Below, in pieces: positions 5,596 through 5,654 of a stretch of DNA of 5,654 bases (positions are counted from its first letter, which is position 1; each line of letters starts with the position of its first letter). Under the pieces are notes generated by a model. It was given only the letters and a program-made list of their open reading frames with translations, was not told the DNA's origin and did no database searches. The stretch comes from Chitinophagaceae bacterium (GTDB taxonomy: Bacteria > Bacteroidota > Bacteroidia > Chitinophagales > Chitinophagaceae). The position numbers and the translations under genes are program-made. The stretch covers positions 1 through 5,654 of the forward strand of contig JAHEZB010000190.1 in the NCBI GenBank assembly GCA_023251285.1, in the 5' to 3' direction.

Positions 5596-5654
5596 GAATA
5601 CAGTTGGAAATTTTTTATGAGACTTCTGATTTCATTTACCTATAAACATAATGA

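Noticed and set aside
5617..5654. Possible start of a plus-strand gene (ATG followed by 12 open codons, MRLLISFTYKHN) running off the right edge
   Set aside because: Only 38 bases are visible, with no clear promoter or recognisable motif; an open frame this short is expected by chance.

Overview
The window looks like a core-genome segment of a Bacteroidota chromosome, probably Chitinophagales/Chitinophagaceae-like. This rests on the AT-rich base composition, the gene order tig – clpP, the absence of Shine-Dalgarno sequences, two exact matches to the Bacteroidota -7 promoter element (TAnnTTTG), and protein family features: a trigger factor with a degenerate PPIase domain and a small lipoprotein of lipocalin-like style. 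The genus cannot be fixed from sequence alone. No CRISPR array, insertion sequence, phage gene or toxin/defence system is visible.

Layout, left to right. Positions 1-347 (minus) hold the 5' part of a second ClpP-family protease, cut by the window edge just after its catalytic serine. Positions 370-1059 (minus) hold a complete ClpP with an intact Ser-His-Asp triad; the two genes are 22 bases apart and clearly one transcription unit. A 223-base divergent intergenic region follows, then a plus-strand lipoprotein gene (1283-2068) containing two similar halves. Convergent to it, 26 bases away, is the trigger factor gene tig (2095-3465, minus), which ends in five histidines. Upstream of tig are a terminator-like hairpin (3480-3500), a tRNA-Leu(UAG) gene (3538-3619, minus) with a good promoter, and a palindrome (3715-3736). 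Positions 3787-5508 (minus) encode an APC-superfamily cationic-amino-acid-type permease. The last 146 bases are its upstream region, with a dyad.

How the genes relate. tig and the clpP genes form the classic protein quality-control neighbourhood: a ribosome-bound chaperone for nascent chains and the proteolytic chamber that works with ClpX/ClpA-type unfoldases. clpX often follows clpP in such loci, but it is not in this window. Two things modify the classic layout: the clpP gene is duplicated and diverged, suggesting a ClpP1P2-type mixed chamber, and an opposite-strand lipoprotein gene sits between tig and clpP and breaks direct cotranscription. The permease is an independent unit.

The window is mostly ordinary. 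The observations most worth checking are an A8 tract at the end of the first clpP, where loss of one A would fuse the two clpP reading frames, the natural His5 tail and reduced PPIase domain of trigger factor, and the hairpin squeezed between tRNA-Leu and tig with little room for a separate tig promoter.
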